Position numbers and translations under genes: made by a program. From Osedax frankpressi (Eukaryota > Annelida > Polychaeta > Sabellida > Siboglinidae), in the NCBI GenBank assembly GCA_964035775.1, contig OZ038314.1:34501190-34565189 (forward strand): DNA of 64,000 nucleotides, in the 5' to 3' direction. Under the pieces are notes generated by a model, which did no database searches, was not told where the DNA came from, and worked only from the letters and a program-made list of their open reading frames with translations. Positions 54,059 through 64,000 of this stretch are shown here, piece after piece (within the stretch, counting starts at the first letter, position 1; every line of letters starts with the position of its first letter).

Positions 54059-55544
54059 GGGCGTTCACACCTACGCGATTTTATGATAAAATTGAGGATA
54101 ACTCCGATTTTATTTTTAAATTGGAGATAAGTCCTATTTTTTATTTAAACGTCAAAAAATATGAAAAAACGTGCATTCACATTCTTTTATTATTTTCATT
54201 TATCATTAATTTCTTGTTTTAATTTATCCAAATTATTCATCTTTATCTTTACTATAATGCAATACAATAACAATTACTCACAGCATGTATGATATATGAA
54301 TTTTTGTATTGAGTTTGGTTTTGGATTTGGATCTGTGGTTTTTTTAAAAATAAATTAATATAAATTTGACGCCAGGTTAATTTCATATACTATAATTATA
54401 ATGTTTGGGTTTATTTTTTGGTTCAGATTCGGTTTTGGAATTAGTTTTAGGTTTATGTTTGTGTTTGGGTTTGGTTCTGTGTATTTTTTGTATAAATTAA
54501 ATAAATACAATATCAGGCTATGTTCATATACTCTAATTATAGTATTTGTGGTTTGTGTTTGGATTTGGTTGTGTGGTTTTTTAAAAATATATTTAAATTA
54601 ATTAGATGACATGTTATATGTATACACTAAGTATACAGTTTGTGTTTATGTTTTAAGTTTAGATTCAGATTTGGATTTGAAAAAAAAATTTAATACATCC
54701 AGGTTTCTATAATTATACTGTTTGTATTTAGATTTTGTTGGGTTTAGGTTTGGTTTACGGTTGGATTTGGTTATAGATTCGGGTTTGGTTTTGACTAAAT
54801 TATGCTGCTATACATTAACACTAAAGATCAAAGTATGGCTACCCAACTACACTAATTTATTAAATATATAATTCTTAATGTGTTATATATACTATATAGT
54901 ATACGAGGCAGGACTTTCTATCTGTGTATGAGTATAGTTCTGAGTAGGTTTTTTTAAAAATAAATTAAACAAATTTGATGCTAGGGTATGTAATCCACAG
55001 ATTTGTAATATATTTAAATATTAAAACATTTATATATACATAACATATTCTATATCGATAATTTTGCGAATAAAATGCACTAACACCCAGCATTTAGAAT
55101 ATATGAACTGCATTATGCTGCAATATTATGGTACAATCAAATTTTTAATATTTTTTTATTATTTATTTATTATTTATTTATTATTTATTTAATTTTAACT
55201 TCTTAACTTATTTTGTATGAATTGCTGTCGGCAATGTCATACAATTAAAATACTTAAAACTTTTAATATTTATCTCTACACTATATATTTATATTGCCAT
55301 CGGCAGTAACTTGCGCTTGTAAACTATACGATGTAAACTTAAATATTTAGGTAAGAATACAAATATGACATTTGAACCTTCCTCTGGTTGGCCAAATCTC
55401 AAAAAATGGGAGTTACTAAATAAAGTCGGGTGAAAAAAATTTGTTGAAATAGAACATGTTCCAATTAATTAAAATCGAGCTTATCCCCGATTTGATATAA
55501 AATTGGAACACGGGTGAAAAAATCGCGTAGTTGTGAATGCCACT
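54059..55544. mobile_element. MITE-like non-autonomous DNA transposon with terminal inverted repeats
   Basis: The left end gggcgttcacacctacgcga (from 54059) is matched on the opposite strand by the right end agtggcattcacaactacgcgattttt (55544 leftward). Further weaker complementarity around cgatttt extends inwards about 100 bp. TAA flanks both sides (54056-54058 and 55545-55547), consistent with a 3-bp target duplication as in PIF/Harbinger elements. The interior holds diverged repeats of a tttggatttgggtttgg block and no transposase. It is about 1.49 kb long. Confidence 0.7.
55155..55192. repeat. (ATTT)n-like microsatellite
   Basis: tttattatttatttattatt repeated inside the MITE-like element. 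Confidence 0.85.
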
Positions 55545-55675
55545 TAATAAAGAATATTAGAAAAACATAATATTACTAGTCTTTTATCTTATTATTAAAA
55601 TTGTTTATGATAAATTTTTAAAAAGATTTGATATATATAGATCAGCATTAAGACTAACATATTAATTAATTAAAT

Positions 55676-58600
55676 ATGGTAAGGACAGTGTTTCTAATTT
55701 TAACAAATATTTGACTTCTAATTAGACTTTGAATAATCTACAGAATAATTTTATTAATTCATACTTCATATCTATATACGTACTTATATAATTTAATTTA
55801 ATTGTAGAACTACAACAAACTCAAAGTTTTCGCAAATTAATATTTTTATTACCAAAGAATAAATACTATAAATAATTAATTAAATGAAATACTAAAATGT
55901 CTATTTGGCATTTATTGAAAAGCAAATATTTTTGTTTAAAAATATTTGTTTTCTATATTTATAGGTCAGTTGCATTTACTTCATGTTCAGTATGAAACAT
56001 ATCTTAAAGCGTACATTATATAATGTAAATATTCACTCAATATATATATATGTTATGTCAATGTAGTCTAGTTTACCCAGCGTATCAATAAGAACAAATT
56101 CTGTTTAGATAATATACGAGTACTGTTCTTGAATAATTGATGAATCCATCTTCAACCATACCTCCTATATATTATAGTGTTTTCACTATTATCTCCCTTA
56201 TTATTACTATAGTAATACTTTAGCTTATAGAGTACATTCGAGTAACTGTGTACATATATATAATAAGGTTATATTATACAAACATTAACTGTTAGAAAAA
56301 AGTTACGAATTTCTGTTACGAGTTTGTATAGTAGTAGTAAGTTGGTTATAAGTTGTATTAGTTGGATATATATCCGAGGTAATACATATAATTGATTTAA
56401 TACATAAACTGACAAGTAGATGTGATTAATTAGGGACCCACTGGTGGATTTACATTTAATATAATTATATATATATACAAATATGCACAGTTACTCGAAT
56501 GTACTCTATAATCTATAATATTACTATAGTAATAATAAGGGAGATTATTCTATTGCTCAGAATAATAAAATGTATAATATAATTGCAGGCATCTGGGTAG
56601 TAAAGTATAGAAGTTACAATATATAGTGAACTGTTTATTACATTCAATTTCATTAATTGAATCTATTTGAATCTATCAAGAATTTCTTCGAATCATGGTT
56701 ACTATATAAAAATCAATTCTTAATTTAGTAATTGCAAAATATTTTATTCTTTATCTACTTTTCATAAATATATATTTATATGCATTTACTAAATGAAACA
56801 TATGATAAATCTATTTTAATATTTAACAATTACTACATTGTAATTTTAGATATCATTTATATAATTTAGTATACTATGTAATTATAATGCAATGTTTTCA
56901 GGGTAATGAATCATCACTACCTATGGAACTGTGTTCGACATGTTAGTGGAGAAAACAAATCTAGATTACATCGATGATAAGATTATATTACCTTTTTGTA
57001 ATAGCTAATCCTACCATTGAAATTTTAAAATACAATCGGTATCAATCTTAAATTAATGTGTTATCAAATATCTATATATAAGTTTATTTCAATTCAGCAT
57101 CAACATTCATATGTTAATTTGATCCCTTAAATATACCAACTCCTATTTCTATGTTTTTTTATATAAAATATATGTTCGTTTATTTATTATTCTTCATACC
57201 TTAAAACTTCTCTAGTATCCCTATACCTCTCACTATTCCCCTATATTACCTCAAATTCTCCTTGTTACCCTCCACATTAACACTTAACCCTCAATATTCC
57301 TCTTCTTCTTAACCATAACTACTCCCCTTCATATTAACTTTCATTATTTCCCTTTGCATTAGCTCCCTGCACCCCTCATCTTATCCCTCAAATTCTCACA
57401 ATTCTCCTTCCTTTAAATCCAACCCTCATTATTCCCTTTGCTTAGTATCCATCTTGCACTCCCTCTCTTCACCGCAACTCCATAAATCTCTTCAAAAGTC
57501 GATGCGGATGAAATTCGCAGGTTGGGCAAGCGTTTCAAGAAGCTTGACATTGATAACTCGGGCTCCCTCTCCATCGAGGAGTTCATGTCCTTACCGGAGT
57601 TGAAACAGAATCCCTTGGTTCAACGCGTTATCGATATCTTCGACAGCGATGGTAACGGTGAAGTAGACTTCAAAGGTCAGTCTAAAAATACACTTTACCG
57701 AAATTTAATGTTTCATAATATTCATCTTTTGCAAGCCATAAGTTTCATAATTCATCTTTTGTTTATTAAGACTTATTTTTCGTTTATTTGAATTCTAAAA
57801 TTTAAATTGAATTTTCTTAGCCCAAACTTTTAACTTATCGTATTATATTTATTAAGAATATAGACTAAGTTTAATAATTAATAATAATTATCAATAATCA
57901 GTATATTTTCAATGGTAGTTGTTGTTAACCTTATACCAATTGTTTAATTTTCTTGTATACAATTTAGCTCTACTTCAATTAAGAATAGAGCATTGTTATA
58001 TAAGGCTCAATAGACAATGCATTGTGGCCTTTTATGCAAGCAAATCATTTGTATTAATCTTGTAGTATTGCCTATAATAAATAAATTCTATATTTCACTT
58101 TATTTGTAATACCTACACATTAGATACCACTATGTGGTTTTAATATCAATAATATATTATCTATATGAGTAGTTAATGTTATAATTTCAATTAATTTAAG
58201 TTCTAATCAACAAATTTTATTTTTATATTTTAAATAAATTATAATTTATGTATTCATTTAATTCAATAAATTCTAATTTACTAATATCGAAGATCACATC
58301 ATATATAGGAATTATTGATTAATTGTATACAGTTCATCATTGCAATTAAAGTTAGAATTTCAGATGTTATCTCGTGTTTGGCTTTTCACAGAGTTTATCA
58401 AGGGTATCTCATTGTTCAGTGTAAAGGGCGACAAGGAGTCGAAACTGCAATGTTAGTGGTAGTCTGTGGGGCGCAGAGCGCTAACCTCCGACCCCTACCC
58501 GCCCACACACAGAGTTCATTAGCGGGGTGTCACTGTTTAGTGTACACTGCGATAAGATGCGGAAACTGCGTTGTAAGTAGATTATTTTCTCGCTAGCGCC

Positions 58601-60109
58601 CTGACCCCACCACCGCGTCAACCCCACATGCTCCCACTCCCCCCATTTTCTATGCATATCTTTTCGTAGGAAGTATGGCATCTTTACCCTCGACCATTTC
58701 TCTGAATCGTAGCATGTTTCATATATTTCTCGCAATATCGTATTTAATTCTACATATTGTTATACCCTTTCTATAACCTATCTCACCTTTAGTGTCCCGA
58801 TATTCCAGCCTTCTTTGTATTTTCCAACTCCTCATCATCTCCCCACCTTTTCAATATTCTACTATTTACTCTACACTCCCAATATTACATTCTTGATATC
58901 TTCCCATTATTCTTACATATCTATAACCCTCCCCCCCCCAATATCTCTATCTCAATATTCTACTCCTCTACCAACCAATAATATACTCTTCTCTTTTTGG
59001 TATATCCCCGCTATTCCTTTTCTCTCTACCTTCCCAATATCCCACTTCACTTTCCAAACTAACAAGGAGTTTATTTTCAACATCATTGGTTGCATTACGA
59101 GTTTACAGCCTTTCAAAACTAATATCACATCATCTACACCGTACGCCAGCTGTGTATACCATACCAACGGAACTAACAACACTACACGACCTTCCCTTAA
59201 ACTGTGTCCATTTCAATAACAACCTCTTTTTAATTCCAATCTTTGTGCTTTTTCTCTAACCAAGACACGTATCCCACCTTTTTGTTTAGTTTTCAGTATT
59301 CAATATTCAAATCTACTAGATATACCAATTTACACTTTCTGAATTTGTGCTCTAATTTACTGTTACGGTGCGAGATTGGTATATCTATATCATAACTGTT
59401 TTGAGCATTAACTGAAATACTTTGTGTATAATATATTCACGTCGATTTAAATTCTCAGTTGCCTTCAAGATTTATGATATGGACAAAGATGGATTCATTT
59501 CAAATGGAGAATTATTTCAAGTACGTCTAATAAAAATTATTTAAAAATTATTAAGATATATTAATATTTTCATTTTCAGACCTGCGATGACAGTTATTCA
59601 ATTTAATATTTTAAGTAATTTGAATACAATTTAAATTTTAAACTTCGTATTTTTCTAATATGCAAATATCCAAAATCAACTTATTTGGAACCAGTGATGC
59701 CTGGTAATCTATTTCTTTTAATACATTTCTCTTTAGTATATTATAATATATATTCTATTCTATACTATACTTCCCGTGAATAAATAAATATATTTATAAA
59801 GGTATTAAAGATGATGGTAGGAAACAACCTGAAAGAGGCTCAACTTCAGCAAATTGTAGACAAGACCATCATACTCGCCGACCTCGATGGAGACGGCAAG
59901 ATCTCATTCGACGAATTCTCTAATGTTCGTAACAATCGACCAATCGGATTGCAGTGCATCATTATCATTATTTAAACTTGACCTACATTGCAACTAACGG
60001 ATACATACTTCTGCAAGGATGCATTTCTATATACGTTCACTATATTACACCTACTTTACAGGTGGTCGGAGCATTGGATATTCATAAAAAGATGATCGTA
60101 GATGTATAG
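55676..60109 (+). CDS. CanB: Calcineurin subunit B, complete, 170 aa, with alternative exons
   Basis: Regulatory Ca2+-binding subunit of the phosphatase calcineurin (PP2B). Exons: 55676-55678 (ATG only), 56902-56941, 57499-57675, 58392-58451 or 58513-58572, 59459-59520, 59802-59924, 60062-60109. With one alternative exon the sum is 513 nt, 170 aa plus stop, the usual family length. The N-terminus after Met is [14 protein letters not shown], keeping the myristoylation Gly2. Four EF loops are seen: [48 protein letters not shown]. The end HKKMIVDV is canonical. ATG-only exon 1 rests on an ATG followed directly by GTAAGG at 55679 and on exon 2 starting in phase with GGT; other ATGs are possible. 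Poly(A) signal AATAAA at 60157. Confidence 0.95.
56192..56544. mobile_element. 353-bp MITE with long inverted repeats
   Basis: The left arm tctcccttattattactata to about 56262 is repeated inverted at about 56472-56544, with a few mismatches over some 72 bp. TTA flanks both ends (56189-56191 and 56545-56547), suggesting a 3-bp target duplication. No coding capacity. It lies in calcineurin B intron 1. Confidence 0.82.
57190..57495. repeat. Pyrimidine-rich intron stretch
   Basis: A C/T-rich stretch without a regular unit leads into the acceptor of calcineurin B exon 57499-57675. Confidence 0.7.
58392..58451 (+). CDS. CanB: Calcineurin B alternative exon 4a
   Basis: 60-nt exon with acceptor ggcttttcacag and donor GTTAGT. 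It encodes (E)[19 protein letters not shown](F), close to the canonical [20 protein letters not shown]. The first split codon supplies the twelfth residue (Glu) of EF loop 2; the rest is the exiting helix and the linker towards EF3. It is phase-identical to 58513-58572. Confidence 0.88.
58513..58572 (+). CDS. CanB: Calcineurin B alternative exon 4b (tandem duplicate of 4a)
   Basis: Also 60 nt, with acceptor acccgcccacacacag and donor GTAAGT. It encodes (E)[19 protein letters not shown](F). By hand count about 41 of 60 bases match exon 4a, mismatches fall largely at silent or variable positions, and both splice sites are intact. Inclusion of both exons would place TAG across the junction (t|ag), so only one can be used in a full-length product. 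It differs from 4a chiefly at KGDKES versus HCDKMR. Confidence 0.85.
58740..59060. repeat. Pyrimidine-rich intron stretch
   Basis: A low-complexity C/T tract in the intron between exon 4b and exon 5. The 134-codon open frame over it has no homology or phase support. Confidence 0.7.
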
Positions 60110-60401
60110 AGTTATATCCAATTCCCATCCTCGAATATGCTTATATTAACATGCACAATAAAGTGTTTAAAATTATATATTCAGATATATAAATAGAGTA
60201 TTTATAATTATCAAATTGTTTACTGAATAAGAAGGAATACGCAAACTACATTTTCTATGATTACTACTTATTTATTATGAATAACAATTAATAAATTATC
60301 AATTCGTTTTTTTGTATCATTTTTCCGTCTCTCGCGGCATAGTACAGTAAATTAGAAGTTATACAGGCGGAAGAGGGGGGGCTGCTCTACGGGGTTTGGG
60401 G
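60110..60401. other. Convergent 3' ends of calcineurin B and otubain
   Basis: 292 bp separate the stops. AATAAA lies at 60157-60162 on the plus strand and at 60276-60271 on the minus strand. Confidence 0.65.
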
Positions 60402-62393
60402 TTATGCCTTGGGGTAGAGGATGTCGTAGTGGCTGGGCTTGTAGAGCAGGTGGATGCGCGGCGTACAGCCATCCGGGAAATCGTGGTGATTTACGGGCGA
60501 GTTGTCGCTGGGGGACAAGTACTCGACCCTGATGCCTACTCCCGTTGCAGCCGTCAACGCCATAATGTGTATGTGGTCGCTTTCCTTGGTCATTGGCTCC
60601 ACTTCCTGTCGGGACGATTTAGGTGGTGGTGGTGGTGGTGGTGGTGGGGGGCATTCGACGAAGACAATAGTTCTCTACGCAACTAAATTTGGTTCTTCGC
60701 GATTATAGAGTTAATGGCAGATGCGATGGAGTGGAATGTTACGGTACTGTCTGTTTGCATGCGTTACAGGTCACACCAGCGAAACGCATGAAACGTCGTC
60801 TTTAGGAATCATCCTTTAGAAGCGGTTGGAAAGAAAATATAGAGAATCTACCTTAGAGCAGAAATCCTTCATCGATCTGAAGCCGTCGATGAAATTTATA
60901 AAGAAATCGCTTTCCTTCTGCAGATGTCCCGACACTATGCACCTGAAAAGAATGATTACCAGCTTAAGTTGATTTATTCAATATGTTGTATAGGAATAGT
61001 AATTAAATATCTATCTGAGAAATGCAGTTGTATAGATACACAATTGAATCAGAAACGAGGACTAGCTATTGTGTTGTCGGAATGGCAGACAATAGAGGGG
61101 CGTAAACTACGTGATATGCAGACCACTATACTTTCATTACAGGACATGCTATAATTAGATCTATGTTGTAATCTCAGCCACATTACTATATGAACTGATT
61201 AGATGACCCTGGTCGTTCTCTTATAGTCGAGATGATGATTCCGTAATTTCTAACCTCAGAAATACTACAATGTAGTTGGAAGTACCTTCGGTTGAAAAAC
61301 GTTCAAATAATTCGTTCATTGAACATTTGCTTTTGATTCGATCCAGTAAATCCATAAACTAAAGAATTAAATGTTAAAGTTAATATTAAACACTAAAAGT
61401 AATATTAAATACATAAAAAACTGATTTAACATGATATTTTATTAAAAAGAATAATGAATCACCACCTAGAGAAAATAAAATTTCGTAAATGATAATATTC
61501 CGTAGTCTAAATTCATTATATTCCAATTCATTGTTTATAGAGTGACGAAATGAACGATACCAACGTTTTCGTGGAAGTCTTCTATTGTGAATTCTGGGAA
61601 ACCTAATGAAATAAGTTCACTCTTCGTACTTTTTGCATATTCATAAAATCTTTATGTAAGATAATTAAAATGAAATAATGAAACTATAAATAATGGTTTA
61701 GTTAAGAATTCCAATTTATTAATAATTCTGAAATTGAAAGGATTGATATTTTAGAATTTAATTTAAATTAATTTTCAATACATTTTTGGATATGTGATGA
61801 AGGACATGATTTTGGAGAACTCCAAATGTAATAATACAAATAAAATCCAATAAATACAAATATTCAGACAAAATAAGGAATATTATAATACTCATTTGAA
61901 TTTTACAAAATACACCGAAGCAAACTACTAACCTTTCTAATTCTGTAGGATTCTCTAGAAGCACCTGTACATACGAAAAAGCAAAAGACCTATAAAAACA
62001 ACTTCCATCTCCGCGAATACGTCGTAAACTCTTGTATTTATCTTTTAGCGTCTAACAAATAAATTGCTATCGTTAGTTTCATTTACGATACAAATATTAT
62101 GCACTTTTGAGAATTACCAGAATTTTTTTCACTAGTGGTTGGCTTTCCAATAATTCAGGTGAAATGTTCATGTCGTCAAATATTTCTTCGGGTCCTATTA
62201 ATGCTTGCGTAGCTGTTATCTGTCGTATGATACATTTTAGAGGTTTAGGTCTTCAGCGTAATGTGCAAGGTTTAAAGTACATTTGAATTCTTTTCGAGTA
62301 ATAAATTACAACAATGATTATTATACAAAGTAAAGAAAACCTGTTCTTCAATTTCTTTTTGTTGATTGAGGGTTTGAACATCATAATTGCAAT
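60402..62393 (-). CDS. OTUB1: Otubain deubiquitinase, N-terminal exon not found
   Basis: OTU-family cysteine protease that removes ubiquitin, usually K48-linked, and can inhibit E2 enzymes. Exons: 62393-62341, 62219-62118, 62051-61933, 61649-61565, 61358-61255, 60942-60852, 60605-60402 (stop). All visible joins are in phase, 252 codons. Catalytic Asp and Cys are in RGDGSCFYRSFAF, and the catalytic His is in PSHYDILY near the C-terminus. Other family blocks: LISLGFPEFTIEDFHENFMD, RCIVSGHLQKESDFFINFID and EVEPMTKESDHIHIMALT. The first visible exon starts in phase 1 (g|at, Asp), aligning with the OTUB1 segment before QQDRIQQEI. The start codon must therefore lie upstream, in or beyond 62394-64000. 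A (GGT)n run at 60622-60651 lies in the last intron. Confidence 0.93.
60622..60651. repeat. (GGT)n microsatellite
   Basis: About nine ggt repeats end in a G run, 20 bp inside the last otubain intron. Confidence 0.92.
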
Positions 62394-64000
62394 CTAAAAA
62401 TAGTTTTACATTTGATTAATTATTTATCTAAACTTAAAATAATAAGTATGGTTATATTTTCAGTATTAATAATGGGAAATATTAATAAGTGTCATAATAA
62501 TAATTTGTTAAGGGAATACATTTTTAAATTATGAATTTAATAAAATTTATGTAGTGTATGTAAAAAAACATATTTATTTTTCAATTTTTGTTTTCATTCT
62601 CCACAACTTGAAAATCAAACTTTTAATTGTGGCATTATTACACCTGAGAATTTAATAGCAGTTATATATTTTAAAGCTAATATTAGTTACATCTAATAAT
62701 TTTATAAAGTAAAATTATAAAAAATTCAAATTATATATAGATAATATGTTATCTTATGTATCTATTATATAAATGAAATATATCATTTTCCTGATAAAAA
62801 CTAATTATTTATAGTAATAATTGAGCAAAAATGGACTAATGTATTAATATGAAAATAATATTAAACATTACTAAAATTATTGTATGTGAAGATTTCAAAT
62901 GTGAAGTATAATGTTATAAATACATTACTTTAATGTACACAATTAGTTCAATAATAAAACATAAATTACATTAACATTAAATATGATATTATATACATGA
63001 TATGATAAAATAATAGTTAAATATGATATTAGTTATTATAGTTCAACTATAATTATATTATTACAGTAATATAAAATAGAGTAATTGTGTATCTGAGATT
63101 CTATGCTGTTAGTATATATATATTAAAAATATATAATAAATCTAAAAATAATATTCACATATATAAAATTAAATAATTACCTATCAATAAAATAAATAAA
63201 AATATATATTTAATTATAGAAAAAACATTGTATTTCATATTAAACTCATCAAAATCATAAAAATAAAGAAATTTTATTCAGTGATTTAAGGGCATAGATA
63301 TTTTGAAGATTTTTCACCGGTTCAATAATTACTGAAATAGAGGGGCCAAATAACAGTTTGATTTGAAAATAATAGAATAGAGAGATGCACTGTATTGTGA
63401 TTTGGGCGATGTGTAATATTTTCTTCTTGCCTAGATCCTAGAGATATATGCTTGTATGTTTAATGAATGTTTAAATAATATTTAATTTATAACATTATTT
63501 AATACAATTGTTTTATTAAATTACGAATTACATGAATCTTAAGAAATATTAAATAGTATCATATTTTTTTTTTTAATTATCTTAAAATAATATATTATAA
63601 ACCAGCATTATAATTCATTATTCAGAAATGTATGTAACACTTTTATATTAATATAATTTTTATATTGAAATATTGTTTATATATTTAATTATAAACAATT
63701 CTGTAAATTCGTAATATGAATTTTTATTAATATGTATCTATAGATATGTTGTATAACAATAAATATTTTATATAGTTATTTACATAAATATACCATTTAA
63801 ATTATAAATATATGGTTATATATCATACGGACCATTGAAAAAATAGACTATTAATTAATATTCAGTTGCAACATTTCTATTTATTCTTTTTATTTTTTTT
63901 CTAATGGATATCATAATATAAGTGTTATTAGACAATGTTAAATAATCACCAGAAACGCATGTTTGACTAAAATATACACATATGAGGCTTTATACCCTTT
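62394..64000. other. AT-rich sequence at the right edge
   Basis: It probably contains the first otubain intron and perhaps its first exon. I found no ATG exon ending in the needed phase with a convincing donor, and no other gene. Confidence 0.5.

Larger units (their letters stand above)
52180..55675. other. Intergenic region between divergent eEF1-gamma and calcineurin B
   Basis: AT-rich, about 3.5 kb, without supported exons. It contains a MITE-like element at 54059-55544. A CCAAT motif near 52233 is likely part of the eEF1-gamma promoter. Confidence 0.6.

Noticed and set aside
58815-59219. 134-codon plus-strand frame
   Set aside because: Pyrimidine-rich intron of calcineurin B; no phase or homology support.

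Overview
The window is eukaryotic nuclear DNA, most likely from an invertebrate animal. It is very AT-rich, has small GC-richer exons cut by many GT...AG introns, and carries animal-type proteins: an M13 endopeptidase, a SMYD/MYND protein, glycogen phosphorylase, eEF1-gamma, calcineurin B and otubain. The lineage cannot be fixed from sequence alone; an arthropod-like animal is a low-confidence guess. Six gene models were rebuilt by hand from homology, exon phase and splice sites. All visible joins in five of them are phase-consistent; the SMYD model has one gap where an exon is missing. No virus-derived element, CRISPR array, tRNA or rRNA was seen.

Layout, left to right. (1) 333-14148, minus: neprilysin-like M13 metallopeptidase, 22 visible coding exons, C-terminus beyond the left edge. 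(2) 14501-24899, minus: SMYD-type MYND+SET protein lying 353 bp upstream of gene 1 on the same strand. (3) 26804-48294, plus: complete glycogen phosphorylase, 20 exons, 855 aa, in introns of up to 5 kb filled with satellites. (4) 48576-52179, minus: complete eEF1-gamma, 4 coding exons, 417 aa, tail-to-tail with gene 3. (5) 55676-60109, plus: complete calcineurin B (170 aa) with a tandem pair of alternative exons. (6) 60402 to beyond 62393, minus: otubain, tail-to-tail with gene 5, first exon not found.

The genes do not form one pathway, though calcineurin and phosphorylase both lie in Ca2+/phosphorylation control. The striking points concern gene architecture. A calcineurin B exon is tandemly duplicated as a 60/60-nt pair whose joint inclusion would create TAG at the junction. 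About two thirds of the 5' splice sites have a pyrimidine at +3, often GTTAGT. Satellite arrays begin at or beside splice donors, and one array repeats the exon end plus the donor itself. A decayed copy of the start of a phosphorylase exon sits just upstream of the real exon. Two short inverted-repeat DNA elements (MITE-like) lie in and next to the calcineurin gene.
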